From Hermatobates lingyangjiaoensis (lineage: Eukaryota > Arthropoda > Insecta > Hemiptera > Hermatobatidae): DNA of 64,000 bases. Below, piece after piece: positions 12,201 through 27,660 of this stretch. Below the pieces are notes generated by a model. That model did no database searches, was not told the origin of the DNA, and saw nothing but the letters and a program-made list of their open reading frames with translations. Position 1 is the first letter of the stretch, and each line of letters starts with the position of its first letter. Both the position numbers and the translations under genes were made by a program. The stretch spans positions 1,178,001 to 1,242,000 of the forward strand of contig JAPFBL010000002.1 of assembly GCA_026182355.1 (NCBI GenBank), written 5' to 3'.

Positions 12201-15200
12201 AGCAATATGTCTAACCCATAGCTAAATGGGTACCAAATAAAAAATAAACTAAATTTTCCTCCTCTAGAACTGCACTAAAGTTGAAGGCGTGTAAGTGTTT
12301 GAGTGGGAACATTTACTATTTATTACCTTACAATTCGTTAAATTTAACTTCATACCAACGTAATTTCATTACCAACATTACAAAATGCGAAACTAAAAAA
12401 TTAATTAAAATTTGCTCGGTAATAGCTTGATAAATTTAAACAAAGGGCAACATTAATTTTACACTACCTTGAGACCTAGATCATGTCACAGAGAAAAATG
12501 TTTCCAGTAAATGTTGGAAAATGAAATTTGTGATTACTGTGTGTTTTCAGATATTCTTCAAAGTCATTTGCTATTAACCTATTTTAATCTATGCAATTTA
12601 CAATCATATCTTATATCTGCAGATATTTGCAATCATATCTTTTCCCTGCAGAACTGTTCATATTGTATTTAGCAATGGCACTTTAGTTTACTAGTAAAAT
12701 AGAAACAGGGATTACGCCCGTTAAAATGATCGAATAAATTGGGACTGCAACGAGACATTATTTGAGCAAATTAGGATATTGTAGTATCTAGGTCACTCGG
12801 ACATGACAGCTGAAGTGGGCTTCTGAAGGGAGGCGCGTGCGCAAAGCTGAGAGTTACATCAACAAAACTTGACCAATTCACATACATCTCCAGGTAATTA
12901 TTAAATAGATAATTACATTTTTGTCTTTCAACAGTGTGAAAGACTAAGGTATAGAAAAAATCATCATGTGGAGCCTTGTTTAATATGAGGTTCACCATTG
13001 AAATCAAATCCTTTGGATCAAGTCTTCTTGATAGGTGTCTTTACTTTACCGTATTTTTTTTATTGTTTAAACCGATCCCCTAGCGGGGTTTACCGGTTTT
13101 CAGTTTGATCGGTGATTCTACAGATTCTACATTGAGAGTCCTAAATTTTGCCAAACTCAAGGGCATTCCGAGTAGGGATCTTTAACGAGTACCTGACATC
13201 GTACAGGCTCGGGACTGATGGCTTAACGGCCTCTCTGAAGGACGACGTACTCAGGTTTATTCACCTCCCGCATGAATAAATCGAGGGCCAGGTGAGGATC
13301 GAACCCCGGACTACCAGCCCAGAGGCGAGTACGTTAACCACTGAGCTAACCTGGCCCCTTTACTTTATCGTAAGGTAAGTGTTGTAATCAATATGAAATT
13401 TGATTTTGAGGTTGTGACATATGTATACGATTTGACGTCCTCTGAATCAAATTTGATATTTTTATTTTGATGTCAGCATACGTGGAGGTTTCTGTGCAAG
13501 TTGTATAATACATGTCACACCGTTTGACACACCTCAAAGAATTTTGTCAGATATACAAATAACCCTATCGCGCATACTTTAAAAAGATGCCTAAATACCT
13601 TTATTGTGCCCTAAATGAATGCTATAGCGCACTCTGGTTGGTCGATACATTCAAATATTGCGGGCTCCGCCAGATTCACTCAGTGATTGGTCACATCTAC
13701 CATATTCACCCCAACCTCGGAAGCCACCGAAAAACACTCATGCCCCTCGTCATCCCCAAAAAGGTAAGTAAAATGGGCTGTCCATATTTACTGTTGTCTT
13801 TGAGTATGGTACGATAAAAATATCACGAATTTTTTATCATTGAAAGACTCAATTTAACACTTTTAAGTTCGATCTTTATTCACTTGTCGAATTTCATTTC
13901 TTTTCATCTCATAAAATCTCCGAGTTCAATACAAGTAATTTATTAGGAGTAATCTTACTTTTAAAATTTAGAATAATAGTTATAACTGGTTATAAATTAC
14001 AATTCTAAGACATTAATTACAAAAAACTACATAGTTATTGACAAAAATACTATGTTGTAAAATATTTTAAAATGAAATGAAATGAAATGAAATTTAAAAT
14101 TATATACTACCAGCTTATAATTTATTATGTTTATATGTTTCATTTATTATATGTTTCATGAGCTCGCTAAAACGATAACAATAATAACTCATAATATAAT
14201 AAAGTACCTAATTGTATTTGATTCATTAATGACCTAAACAGGTGACATCAGTAATTTCTTTAATTAGCGATTTGCTAAAAATTAATTTTAAACAATTGTT
14301 TCGAATCTAACTTATCAGTCATCGTCTCTTGTTAGATTTCAAGAAAAGTAATTTTATTTGTTACATAATAAGTTTAAATGAATGCTCACGTTAACGTCCT
14401 TTAATGTTTGTCAATGTGTCACAATCACTCATAAGAATACACCTTTTAAACAATAACTGTTTTTCTAAACAATCAAACAAATTATATTTTCACTATAATT
14501 AGCAAAAATAATAACTCAATTAAAATATATAATTTGTTATTTCTGATAATGGATTAACTTACAGTAAAGTTGAACAATGTTTGTTATTATGTATTCATAA
14601 TCATGTATTCACACTCAATGTTAACCAAAACAAATTTATAATATTATTAACCACGTCAACTCTGGAGCACGTACTAAGATCACTACAGATTACTTCCTTA
14701 TCCCACTCATTCCATTCAATGATAATGTTAATGATATATTTTAGTGAGTTCTTAGCACTCAATAATTACCTATAAGGTGGTTACATGTTCGTAATTCTAA
14801 AATAAGGGTATTAATAGCCTTTACATGAAGTAAAGTAAAAATGGATTCATAGAAGAATAATTAAAACATACTCCGTTAAAACCTTACGAATCAATTTCTT
14901 TTACGATCACTTAGTAACCAAAAAGTAATTCTCAAAAAAATTAATATGAACACAAATTTAAATCAAATAGTGAAAAAGTTATTAAAAAAATAAACTATAT
15001 CACTGCGATCTACATAAGAAGGAATAAATTACCAAGACATCGTGATATGCGGCTATTATTATTGTTGAACTGGAAGGACTCAGCCCGACGCATAAACTTT
15101 CTTATCTTAGACTCGACTCTGATGTGGTGCATCTCGGAGAAGAACTAGAGGTCTGCAGGACTGGTGGCGCTAGAGCCAAGTAACTCAATTATAGCTGTCT

Positions 15201-18200
15201 GTAAGGATTCTCTAGCCTCCTCGTTAAAGTCGTAACCTCAATCATTACTGTTATTTTTCAAGTACGTAATACCTACTGTCTTTACAACTGAAACACTATT
15301 AAGACCAGAGAACTTGAAGAGAAGTAGCAAATTTTAATAAAAATACTCCATTAATGTAGGTCTAATTTAAACTGATCAGCTATAGCTATAATGAAATAAA
15401 CGGGATATCTCATTTGAAAAGCTTAAGGTCTTTCATCTAACAAGACTAAGACCTTTCTTTCCAATTAAATACGAGTGAAATGGTTTAAAACCACTTGTAG
15501 AATCTGAAAAGAGATACAAATGTCACCTAGTCGATAAATATCATTTGTCTTGCACCTTCAATTTAAATTCAATCTAAATTAAGATTCATAATTTCTAAAG
15601 AAAGACGAACGCTAAAATCGATTCAATGACTCAGACAAGCAGTGTAAACACTAACTGCACTGAGGGCCAGACATAAAACCATGTACCAAATTAAGAGTTG
15701 ATTCTACAAAAGTGTAAAATAGTAAATTTGATATTAGTCGTGCATTTCATCATTCAATTGATTTAGTAGTATAGCTTTTGCGTAATATTACATCACTTTA
15801 CAGTCCCTCTTGATTTTAGACCTCAATTTTTACCTCTTGAACTATTAAATTCAGAGTGTTGAAATTTTGCAATCGGTGTAAAACTAAAACAAAAGAAAAA
15901 ACTAAAACAAAATTTCATACTTTTTTTGATAACATGAGAGTAGGTTTAAACAAAAATTTAAAAATGTTTACTTAGGTTTGACTCAGAAAGACATAATTCT
16001 GGTTAGACCGTGGGACAAATTATAATAAAATTGAACACAAAAATACCTTCTTACCAGAAAATGAGAAGTGTACTTCTTTAGAGAAATTGTGTTATAGGAA
16101 AGGTGCTGCATTGTAGAATATTTTGAAAATCATAAAATATTTGTTTTCCCTTAAAGTTTAAGGTAAAATCGTCGTAACTATTTTTGAGACAAGCAATGAT
16201 ATTTTCTAGATTACATTTTTAATAATTAGAGTAATATATTATATAAACAAAAAATGATTCGTGTGTTAATTAATTACTGTGTAACGTTTCTTACATTTTA
16301 TAATTTATGATTTACATAAAAAAAAGTGTTGTTTATTCGATTCCCTTGAACCCTTTATTTATTTTTAGCTGAGATCATGATATAAAAAAAAACAACCAGC
16401 TTTTGACGGTTTAAAGTTTTAAGGTTCTTTAAACCATATTTTTACTTTTTACATTTTTTTTTATTTTCAGTAATCATGAACAAAAGTTCCAGTTTTGACG
16501 CATTACACGTTTTGAGGATTTTGAAGGTTTTTTTTACTTTTTACCATAGTAAGTAAAATATAGTTAGTGATCATCAAATAAACTGGCTTTCAGTATTGAC
16601 ACATTACAAGTTCGATGTGCCTCTGAACCTTTTTTACTTTTTACCATTGTATGTAAATTATAGTTATTGATTAGTTTAAGGCTTAAACTAATACTACCAC
16701 GAATATTACATTTTTGAATGTGCAATCTACTTGAAATTAGTATTTTATGAACTAAAAAAAAAAAGCATATATTTTTTTTAGTATTTATTGCATTGGGCGG
16801 GCATATGTAATATTATAAAGTATAATATTATAATATTTCCTACCATTTTGCATTAAGTTCTTAGCTATAGAAAAAGTAGATTTTCAATAGATATATCCCA
16901 GAGATCATCAAAATGGCATATGAAATTTACCTAGACTACAGCGATCTACGTATTTGGTAGGAGACATCCTCTGCCCCATTGGGTTAAATGTTAAATTGTA
17001 GTAACAGTCCCAGAAGAGAATACACATGGGCCAAACATTGGCCTTTTGATACCGTACAATAAAGATTGATTTCACATTGGGTGTCCTAAATTTTACCTGA
17101 CTCAAGTGTATTTAGAGTAGGGATCTTTAACGACTATCTGACATGATACAGGCTCGGGGCCGACGGCTTAACATTCTCTCCGAGGGAAGACGTGATCAGA
17201 TTTATCCACCTCTGATTTACAATCGCCTCCCAATGTAACACTTATAAACTATCAGCATAAGAGTAAGTCTATTTCTGCTGTAATTTTTCTTTTATGAGAA
17301 TTCTGTCTATGAGTATATTATCGTCTTTACCTCATGGCGTATTACTAAGAAACAATACCTCAGGTTTATCAATCTAGATTATAAAGTATAATGCATTATC
17401 TGCTATGTATGTGTAGATAATTTTACCTCCACATGCAATGTATTTCGAAACAAAAACACGTTCATTCAGTAAAGGGCATTTAATTTTGAAAGCTCGTAAA
17501 TATAACACTCACATGAAATTAAAAACCTTCAGAAATGTCCCCTTTCCCTAATTTTTATGAGAACATTCGAACTCGTGTTCTACCTAATTACGAATAGAAT
17601 GAGTCAATTAAAACTTGCATGATGCTATTCATCTTCAACTCTTATGTCTTTGTGCAGAATGGACACATTTATCCCCTTAATTTTTCCCATAGTATTTCTT
17701 TTTTTTTTCAAACTGAGATTAATTTTGAAATGAATTATGAAAGACTTATAAACACTTTAGTTGGTTACTATACAAGAGAGTTGTAAAGGACAAAAAATAT
17801 TTATCATAAAATGTATAAAAATGAATAAAAAAAACTTAGTAACACTATGAGCAGCATATCTCTTCTAAAACTTATTAAAGTTTTAATAAGGAAAGTATAT
17901 ATTTAAGTTCTAGTTAGCCCTGACGTGGAACAACAAGCCCGAAACCAATAATGCACTTTTTTAGAGGTGAGGTCTTCGTGAGAGGTGTGTTCAAAACGAA
18001 TTTTTTGACAAAGCTGTCCATTCGACTTCGTTTAAAAATACCATAGTTCTGGATTTTTTGTTGGTCAATAACATAAGTGCTATCTACGAAAAAATTCCTT
18101 TCAGGTTTAACAGTTCAAGTAACTGTTGCTTTCGTAAAGATATCTCAGTCCCATTCCTGAATTTGTTTTCAGTGGTTTATGCATTTATATATACATAATC

Positions 18201-19060
18201 CAAAATGAAACTGTCCACAAGCCCAACATGTCAAATTTCAGAGAAAACCACATAGAATGAACTGATATAACTGACTTTTACATATTATTCGTTAGGTGAA
18301 GAAGTGGTCCATATACCCATTCGGTTCATAGCCACCGAGCCAACACTTTTTGCCTGGCAATGACGGATATAAGAATTACGGATATCAATTCACTCTACAA
18401 GTTTTTTCATTAATATGGTATTTTTATTTGTATATTTGTTCACTATTTAAGTTAATTTCGTTTTTATTTTATTACACTTTCTTGGAAATTATTTTGTTGT
18501 TCTAAATTAAACATGGAACAGTTCATGGTTGTTTTGTCAATTTTTATAGAAAATTACTTCAGTAATTTAAGAAATAACATCAGTAAAATATCAATCATGA
18601 GTTCCCTTTCATCCTTAAGGAGAAGGTGAAGGCAGGTCTAATAACTGCAAAAGGGACGCGGTTTATATGCAGTGCAATAACTTCATAGAACACCCCAGGG
18701 GTGAATTTTGGGTTTTCAAGGGGTGTATTGCAACTACAGTATGTTGACGGAGTGAAGAAAGCTATTGTAGTTTTTAATCTCTTAATTATAAATTATAAAA
18801 ATTGATTGAATTACTATTTTGTATATCCATCAATAATTGTAATTAGCTTTTAATTTGTAAAATTCAATTATAAACATAATCAATGTAAAGTCGTAAAAGT
18901 GTATACACTACCTTGGAAAGAAGTGGAGTTATGAATGGGGTATTGCATTGTGGGAAATGGCGTGAGGGGTGAATGGGCTAAGGAAGATTGAGAACCCCTG
19001 TCTTAGAGTATTACTAACAACAGCTGCCTTTCAACTGATATCATTTTAAACACCATTAAA

Positions 19061-19119
<59 letters not shown>

Positions 19120-22100
19120 ATCTGGCTATCAGAAATGTCCACTCACTTTTTGAAGCTTATTTTTTTTTAATCTGCAGAAGATCTGGTCCTCTTCAATGAA
19201 CAAATCTTAGTTATCGAGTTTTAGAACCTGGCAAGTCATTAAGACAAGAAGTAATAACTAAAGAAGCCATTTAAAGGGAGGGTGGTTAGTCATCTATCCC
19301 ACATATGACGACAATTCAATTCAACTAGAAACCTGTCAAGTTAGTTTATCTCTGTAGGCTGGGAAAGATATTTCGCTCAATATTCTACATCAATAGCCTT
19401 AGGAGCCACCTCCTACATCCAACTTTTAAAACACTGGCTAAGCATGATCTTCACACCCATTACACATTGTTTTTATTATAATTACGGTGGCACCTTAGTT
19501 CTCGACCATAATTCGTTCCAGAATTTTGGTTAACAACCGATTTTGTCGAAAACCAAAACTAATTTTCCCAGAATAAATACATACTAGGAAATGGGATAAT
19601 CCTTTCGGATGGATTCGGACGCAGTAGCGTTTGGACGATTGTTCGAGTTTTCAAATTATGGTCAAATTCTAGTGGCATAGTTTTCTCGACATATCTGTTC
19701 GAACTTCAATTTCTTCGAGTTCAAAGTTATTCGAACACCTTGTAAACTCTATAGTGAAATGAAACTCCCATGCAAATAATTTGAGATATAAGATTTGCCT
19801 GATAAGTTTCCGACCTAGAATATAACATGAAATTTTTTTCATATTCATTTTTATTTTTGAACATAGCCTCCCTCCCTGTAATCCTAAATTCTTCTACAAT
19901 GCTACTCCCGCCTCATCAACCGTCTATATAGTACTTAGCGTCTTTACCAAGTTGCAAAATAGTTATTCAGGTAGTTACTATCTTTGCTAGGATTCAGATC
20001 TGGAGGACAAAGAGGATGGCGAAACAGTTCAAACTGCAGTTACGTCAAAGACAACCGCTAAAACAGCGCATTGCCTTGGTGAAACCAACTTTTTTTCATT
20101 AAATGAAACCGTTTTTACCTATTTCTGCCTTCAGATTGTCAAGTACTGATGCTTTATGCAATGGTTCTTCCGTTTCCTAGAAAACAGATCAATACTACTC
20201 CATGACTATTCCTGAAAACAGGTGAAAGAACAGTGATTGCCACTTGTGGAGCCAATTCCTCCTTCATAGTGCATTGTTTTCATTGTTTTTGTTTCTCGAG
20301 TACAATAGTTCATTCCCGTTTCATCTGTAACATTAATCTACACAATAACTTTCTTTTACTGTGCATACAATGCACCACCAGAGATTTGAAAATATATTTT
20401 GAGTTAGGAATTAGCATTCGCTACACTCATCCACGGTCTGTTTCTCATGCCTAAATAATGATTCAATTTGTGACAAAAACATTCTTTGGGCATATTGAGT
20501 TCAAAAAAATGTTAAACAACCGTGGTAAGTCAGGGAAATTTCTAATAAAAATAAAAATCTTAAAAAAGAAATTTTTATTTCTACTATAAGAGTTAACTAG
20601 AGGCCAACTTCAACTAGTAAAACTACGCTGAGATGAGCCAATGATGATTTGCATTTACGGTTATTATTATACTAGGTAATTCTCAATGTACACCTGGGTA
20701 TGTAGGATTAAGGAAATGAGACAAGACAGCAAATCGCTGACAATACAGACAAGGAGCAGCCTAAGTATTTTGCAGACGGGAGTATTTCCTGCGCTACTGC
20801 TTAAGAAAACCATTAGGCCAGTCACGGAAAGGAAAGTAAAGCAAAATTGGTAAGCCCATCCAGGTCTAAAGTAGAAAGACAAAAATATCTGTCTTAATTA
20901 AACTAAGAAAAGCTAAAACCTAGGAAATTACCTAGCCCCTTTGACCATTTCAAGAATAATAGGTTAGGTTAGGTTAGGTTGCAGTGGCAGTCTCACAAGA
21001 AAACACACTTAGGCCGAACATGGTCCTTTGCGTCATCACACAATGAAGATTCAACATTGGGAATCCTAAATTTTGTTTGTCCCTTTCTAACAATGATAAT
21101 AATAAATACACTTTGAGAAACGTCAAAGGAGTTCGAGGTCAAAGCTGGAGTATTACTGAACCTGAAAAACAATTCAATAAAACGATAAAAGATTTAAGAG
21201 CGCATAAAATAATGGTTTTAAATATCAAACTATTAAATAATATTTGAAACCATGCTTTTAATGGATGTTTCAGTTTCATATATTTCTATCCATGTTTAAA
21301 TGTTCGTCTAGAAATATCAAATAAAAAAATTTGAATCAATTACCAGAATTTAGTAGAATTAAGGAAAGGTTAAGCCATGACAAGATGTAAGTGACAATGT
21401 AGATAGTGAGAAAACAGGTTAAATGGATTACACCCACATGAAGGAATCGTGTATCAAGCCAGCTTTATCGGATAAGGCTTCGTTCATAGGCCGATGGACA
21501 AAATATTCTTTCCTTCTAACGTAGTGCAATCAGTTATTATGTGGTATTTACTCATTGTACGGTAAAAAGCTAATGAAATGGTCTCCACATATAAAAATTT
21601 AATGGTATAAACAACGCGTTTCGAACACGTAGTGTTCTTCCTCAGACATTAACTAGTTAAGAAACACTACTTATTTTCGAAACGCATTAGTTTCCTACGT
21701 TTCGAACGCAGTTACTTTCCTTTTTAGTTTCCTGTATTTTATCTATTTTCTTAGCATTATTATGAATTTATAACGTTAAATTACCATGGTTATTTACATA
21801 TCACCTCTTTTTAGATATGCAATAAATAATTTCTTGCACTAGTTTTTCGGTTTAAAAAGTGAACTCAACTGAGCACTGTTTAGAAAGGTGAAATAGATAT
21901 TTTGGACACTAAAATTCATTTCCAAGCATTTATGAAATCCCATTTTTACATTCGTATCTCATATTTTATTCAAAAAATGTGTAGAATGATTGCTTGAATA
22001 AGTAATTACTTATTCAGATTCCAAGTAGAGATGGATTTTGAAATAGAAAATGAAAAACATCCTGGTTAGTATGCGTGAATGGATACTTTGTAAGTTCTAT

Positions 22101-25100
22101 TATTAGGAAGAACATCTGGTGAAGGTCATCTCATTCGGGGACGTGCTTATGTTCTCGCCCTCAGCTTAACCTACAAAAATGTAGGTAAGCTAAAGCCGTA
22201 ACATCTCATCTTCGAAAACATAATTTAATGAAAGCTAAGAAGTTTGAAAATACTGTTTACAAATTATTATAATTTACATAAAAGTAAACAATATATTTAC
22301 TTCTATTTCCATCAAATAAAGAAAACTTCACTGGTCTGTCGTCAACTTTGACGGAATATTACTTATTGGGTTGAAAATACACCAAACAATGTAAAAATAT
22401 CAACTACAAAATCCTCGGGTTTTGGAACAAACCAATATTTACTGATTTGATTAAAATCTCATTTAAATCCAGCCAATATATATATATATATATATTGTTA
22501 AAATACACGGCATCTTCCGAATTCATAAATTTCTTGCTGATAGATTATTGTCTTCTAACTAGTTTCGATGGTAAGGTGAAAGTTCCCACAGGAACTGTCC
22601 CAGAGACATTGACGTTATAAACTAAGTCTATAAGTTACTAAATAGCACATTTAATCACAAACTTTCAATTTCAAACTAGCATATTATATATATATATATC
22701 CCACAAAATATACTGTTGGGACGGTTAAGGAATTGATTCGTGGTTAGTTGATGGCCTGCGACCTTGGGCAGGTCTACTCACTATTTCCATGTTGTTCTCC
22801 GTATTCTAAACGCCCACTATATATTATTTACTGACAACTATTGCAATCATTCAACCTCTAAAAGAATTATTGATAGTTTCAAACTTTCTCAATATTCCAA
22901 AAATAAAACTTACACCACTTTACTTGTGCTTACCACTTTACCTTTTTAATTTTACCCAACTGCTGAGTGTTAATACATCTTATGCAAAAAAAAAGCCAAC
23001 TATATCAATTCCATTTATTAATTTTACCATAAAAAAAAAGTAGTTTACCAAAAAGAACTTTTCTGCATAAATACCAGAGTTGAACACAACTTGGCAACAT
23101 TTCTTCCCGTTGTTAAGATATACGTATATGCGTATAACACATACGCAGAAGTGCCACCATAAACACACGAGGCTCTAAGATCAACGAAATTACTATTACT
23201 TGTGATTTCCAATACATATACTCATCGTGTGACTATGACGAGAAACAGTCACTTGGACGAAAGATTCCAGTCCTATTTTGAATTCTTACTGTAGTTTTGC
23301 GTTAATATTTATGTTATGTGTTTTTTGTATAACATTGTTATATATATATCAACTGAAAAAAACAACACATAAAGAACGAGAACACTTATTGGATCAATAT
23401 TTCGAACCGAAGTTCGTCATCAGGAATACAGTAGAAGGGAAGAAAAAGAGGTACATGCGTTCAAAACTGTGGGTAGAAGGCGACTATATATATAATACGT
23501 TTTGTTAAGAACCAGGTATCCTCTAAGTTTGGTGTAATTTTCAATAATGTATGTGTTATGGAAGGAGTACAACCAAAATGTACCACATTAAAAAAAAAAA
23601 CTAGTGGTTTGATCGATCATTGATTGTTATTTCACGTGTTTATTGTGAAATCTTGTTATATATACATACGTATTCACTATAAAATAGCAAACTCGATCCA
23701 AACTGGAAATTCCAGTTTTGTAAGTGTGTTTCTTAACTCCGTGTGTTATTCTTCTTCAATTTTGAACTTATATATATAAGTTGGGTTTTTGACTCTGACG
23801 AAGACCGCTTGTTACGGTTGAAAGATCTTAGTCTTGTTTTCCCATTTCTTATTGTGGTTTGGTCATATATATGTGTGTGTGTGTGTGTGGCTGTGTGTGT
23901 GTGTATGCATATATACTAAAATAAAGTCAGTTTTCCAGGTTCAAATCAAACTCTCAAACACCAACGTTTCTGGTTTTTTAAACTTTTTGTTTAGGAGTAC
24001 AAAACTGAGGAAAACAAAATTAAATACGTAAGCAAAAAATGAATTATTATACTCCATGGAGAGATGGAAGGAAAATAATTCAGCATCAGAACGAGGATAT
24101 ACGAGGATATACGTATAGGAGTAGGACTTTATTGAATAAGGAAAATATGTAAACTTTTACACCACTGGAGGGTTAACAATGTTAACCGTACAAAACTTTC
24201 TCATGATTTTTTTAGCATAATAATTTTAACTTGTTCATTGTTATTTCAAAGTACATGGACTGATAATTTTAATCTCTTTTTTAACTAAATTACGTACGCG
24301 ATTCAATTTTTGACTCATATCATAACAGAAGATATATTTCATAATTCTTCAAGCACTAAATCATGTTTCCTGTTTCGCATGTAAATTGTATGTAATTGAT
24401 TGTGAAAAAAATTAAAACTTTAATAAATGTTGGTATTCCTATTTCAATAATTAAAAATATATCACCTTCATAAAATTGTACATATATTTCTTATGTTTGT
24501 CATTAGTCTTTTAACAATGCAAACATAACTATTTTGCCTTCAAAAACAGGTGAAATTGGAGATGCCATAAGGTAATCAGAATCTTTGTTTATAAACAAAT
24601 CAATCAAAACGAAAAAATCTTACCTCACATATAACCAACTTCTTAGACTAATATTCCAAAGATGTTTACTAAGTTGATCTAACGGTACATTAGAAAAAGT
24701 GATTGAACATGAAGCGATACCATCAGTACATTATCATTTAATACTTGGCTGAACAGGACTTATTTGAATTCTAATGCGTTTTTTTTTTGTTTTTTATACG
24801 TGACTCTTTCCTGATTGTCATACAACTAAAATAATTTCCTGCATTCGTAAGTTGGACACCTATTAGTCATACAGTAAGAAGTATCGAATACTCCAGTTTA
24901 TGTAACTTCACTAAAGAATATACACATATGTGCTGCTATTTTATTGTATGATTTCAAGATAGAAGTTTGATGAAGATTTATACATTCTGTCCTCTTGAAT
25001 TCATCAACAATTTTATTCACTTCACTAATTAATTTTAATTTCAATCCTATTTAGTTTATTGTGTAACATTGTTACATACATACTTTATAAAACGGAAAGA

Positions 25101-25223
25101 CGATACAAACTGGACACAATATGAATTCAAAATCGAAGAAGAATACAGAGTAAAGAAACACACTTACAAACTCAAATTTTCGGGCAATCCGTCTTCAGGA
25201 GAAAACCCAACTGTCGAAAACCC

Positions 25224-25254
<31 letters not shown>

Positions 25255-25288
25255 TGTAACTAGGTAGCACTAGGTTTATATATATATA

Positions 25289-25335
<47 letters not shown>

Positions 25336-27622
25336 TTCACAGTAAACTATAAAAACAGAGTAAAGGGACGAACACACTTACAATCAGCTCAAAAACGAAG
25401 AAAATCAACCACAGAGACACACTTACAAACTCAAATTTCCGGATGATCCGTCTTCAGGAGAAAAGAGAATGGGCGTCCAAGCACGCCGGAAACACAACGA
25501 CAGGAAAAACGGGTTTCCTGGCATTGTGTTTCCGGCGTACTTGGTCCCCCAATTCTCTTTTCTCCTGAACACGGATCATCCAAAAATTGGAGTTTGTAAG
25601 TGTGACTCTTTCTCTATGTGTTGTTTTTCTTCGTTTTTGAGATGATTTGCGTTCTGTTTGGATCGATTTTTTCGATTTTGGTGAAATTCCTATAAAATAG
25701 GAAACTGGACATATACAAGTTAAAAATCGAAGAAGAATTATGCACAGCGTAAATTAACATTGATTTTCGTAAATTTATAGTCTTGATTTTAATGAGATGA
25801 CGGTTGAATAACCAACATTGACTGAAAATATAACTTTTAAAACATTTCCTGTAAGTTACGAATTCAAACAGGGTATCTTGTCAAGGTTTTTTTTTGCTGA
25901 AAATTGCCTTGGAAAGAAGAGTACAAAGAGAACAATAGAGAAACAGGCAGTCTAACTGTCCAGTCACGCAGACCTTCATGGTTAAGGGAAGGCTAAATAA
26001 GCGATGTTTATGAAGGGGGCACTGAACAGTCAGGAAAACCGTGGGATTAGTGAACAAATCAGTCATTATTTAATACTACTTAAAGAGTAATTTGCAATAT
26101 AACTGACTGACATAACTGAAGGACATAACAAAATATATAATCCTTATAATCTACAACATAAAACTCAAAATAGTTAGCTTGCCAGTGACTTTGGCATCAC
26201 ATAAAGAATCACAACCAGACACAAGGATTTGCTCATGCGGTAACAACGCAAAAGAAGACAAACAAGAAATTACAAATCTCAAATATATCAAACTGTTTAT
26301 GAAAGTACTATACACAATATTAACTCAACGTACGATAGCACTGATTCAGACGTAATAAATTCAAAAAACAAAAAAAAAACTGACAGAAGAAACATCAAAA
26401 ACAAACAACTAAATCAAGAAATATCTAACCTCAAAATCAAAATGAAACCTCTCAGTTTTTGCCATCCGTTGATTCCTGATAAAGTTTACAGCCAAAATTT
26501 GAAATGAGAAAGTGTTTTTTTCCCGGTGTATATGTTCTTTAGTCTGTTTCAGAATTGTTTAAACACTTAAGCGACGTTTGGAGAACCGTCTCCAGCAAGT
26601 ACGCTTGGTGTCCCTATCTCAACTCTCCTGATGACGGTTCAACCAGTAATTAGAGACAGTAAGTGTGTTCGTTTCTTTGTTTTATGTCTGTGGTTTACTG
26701 TGATATATATATATATATATATATATCAATGATAAAACCACAATATGAAATGGAAAAACAAGACTAAGATCTTTAACTGTAAGAAGCCGTCTTCGTCAGA
26801 GTCAAAAACCCAACTGAAACACTAGATGCAGAAAACATCTAGTGAGGGCTTGAGAAGAGTGGGAGGAAAGTGTTTTATGTGAAATCTATATATATATATA
26901 GTTCAATGTACATAAAGAAACATAGAGAAATTAAAAACACAAACTTACGGTCTCTAATTTTCGGTTAAACCGTCTTCAGGAGAGATAAAGAAGGGAAACC
27001 AAGCGCACTGGTACAGAGACGGTTGGAGACCTCCAATAGAAATAGAAAGTGAAAATGAAGAAAATTAGGAAATATAAATAATAAAAACTTAACAGATAAT
27101 AATGAAGAAAATAAAAGGAAAACAGCTGAAACAAAATAAAATCCAGTATTATCTTTTTTTTTTCGTCGTAGGATGTGGAAAAATCTGTTCATCAGATCCC
27201 TTAGAAAGACGTCTTGCTTAGGGTATGTGGGGTTGGGGGGTCTTATTATCTTAATAAGTATTATCTTAATACTGGATACTATTATAATAATAATATTAAT
27301 TATTATTATAATTAATATTAATTATATTATAATACTATTAATACTGGTATTAATTATAAGATCCAGTATTTTCTTCATTACTATCTGTTAAGTTTTATTA
27401 TTTATATTTCCTAATTTTCTTCATTTTCACTTTCTATTTCTTAGCTTATTCTTAGTTAATTTCTGTTACCTCACTTTAACCGGGCACGCGTGTGACAACA
27501 CTGTTGGTCTCCAACCGTTGGTTCAACCGAAAATTAGAGACAGTAAGTGTGTTTGTTCCTTAGTTCTGTGTTTGTGATTCATCGTGAAACGTTTGTTGTC
27601 CTTTTGGATCGTTTTCCTTTTT

Positions 27623-27660
<38 letters not shown>

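Noticed and set aside
13285..13357. A tRNA gene
   Set aside because: The acceptor stem, A-box and B-box are present but the anticodon arm is not convincing, and the sequence is fused to a body repeated elsewhere. It is the head of a SINE.
20961..20980. Interstitial telomere
   Set aside because: Only four TTAGG units, and the same few units precede the same unique sequence at 61288, so they belong to a dispersed element.
27173..27391. A membrane protein rich in Ile and Leu
   Set aside because: The hydrophobic run is a translation of the TTA/TAA low-complexity centre of a palindromic element.
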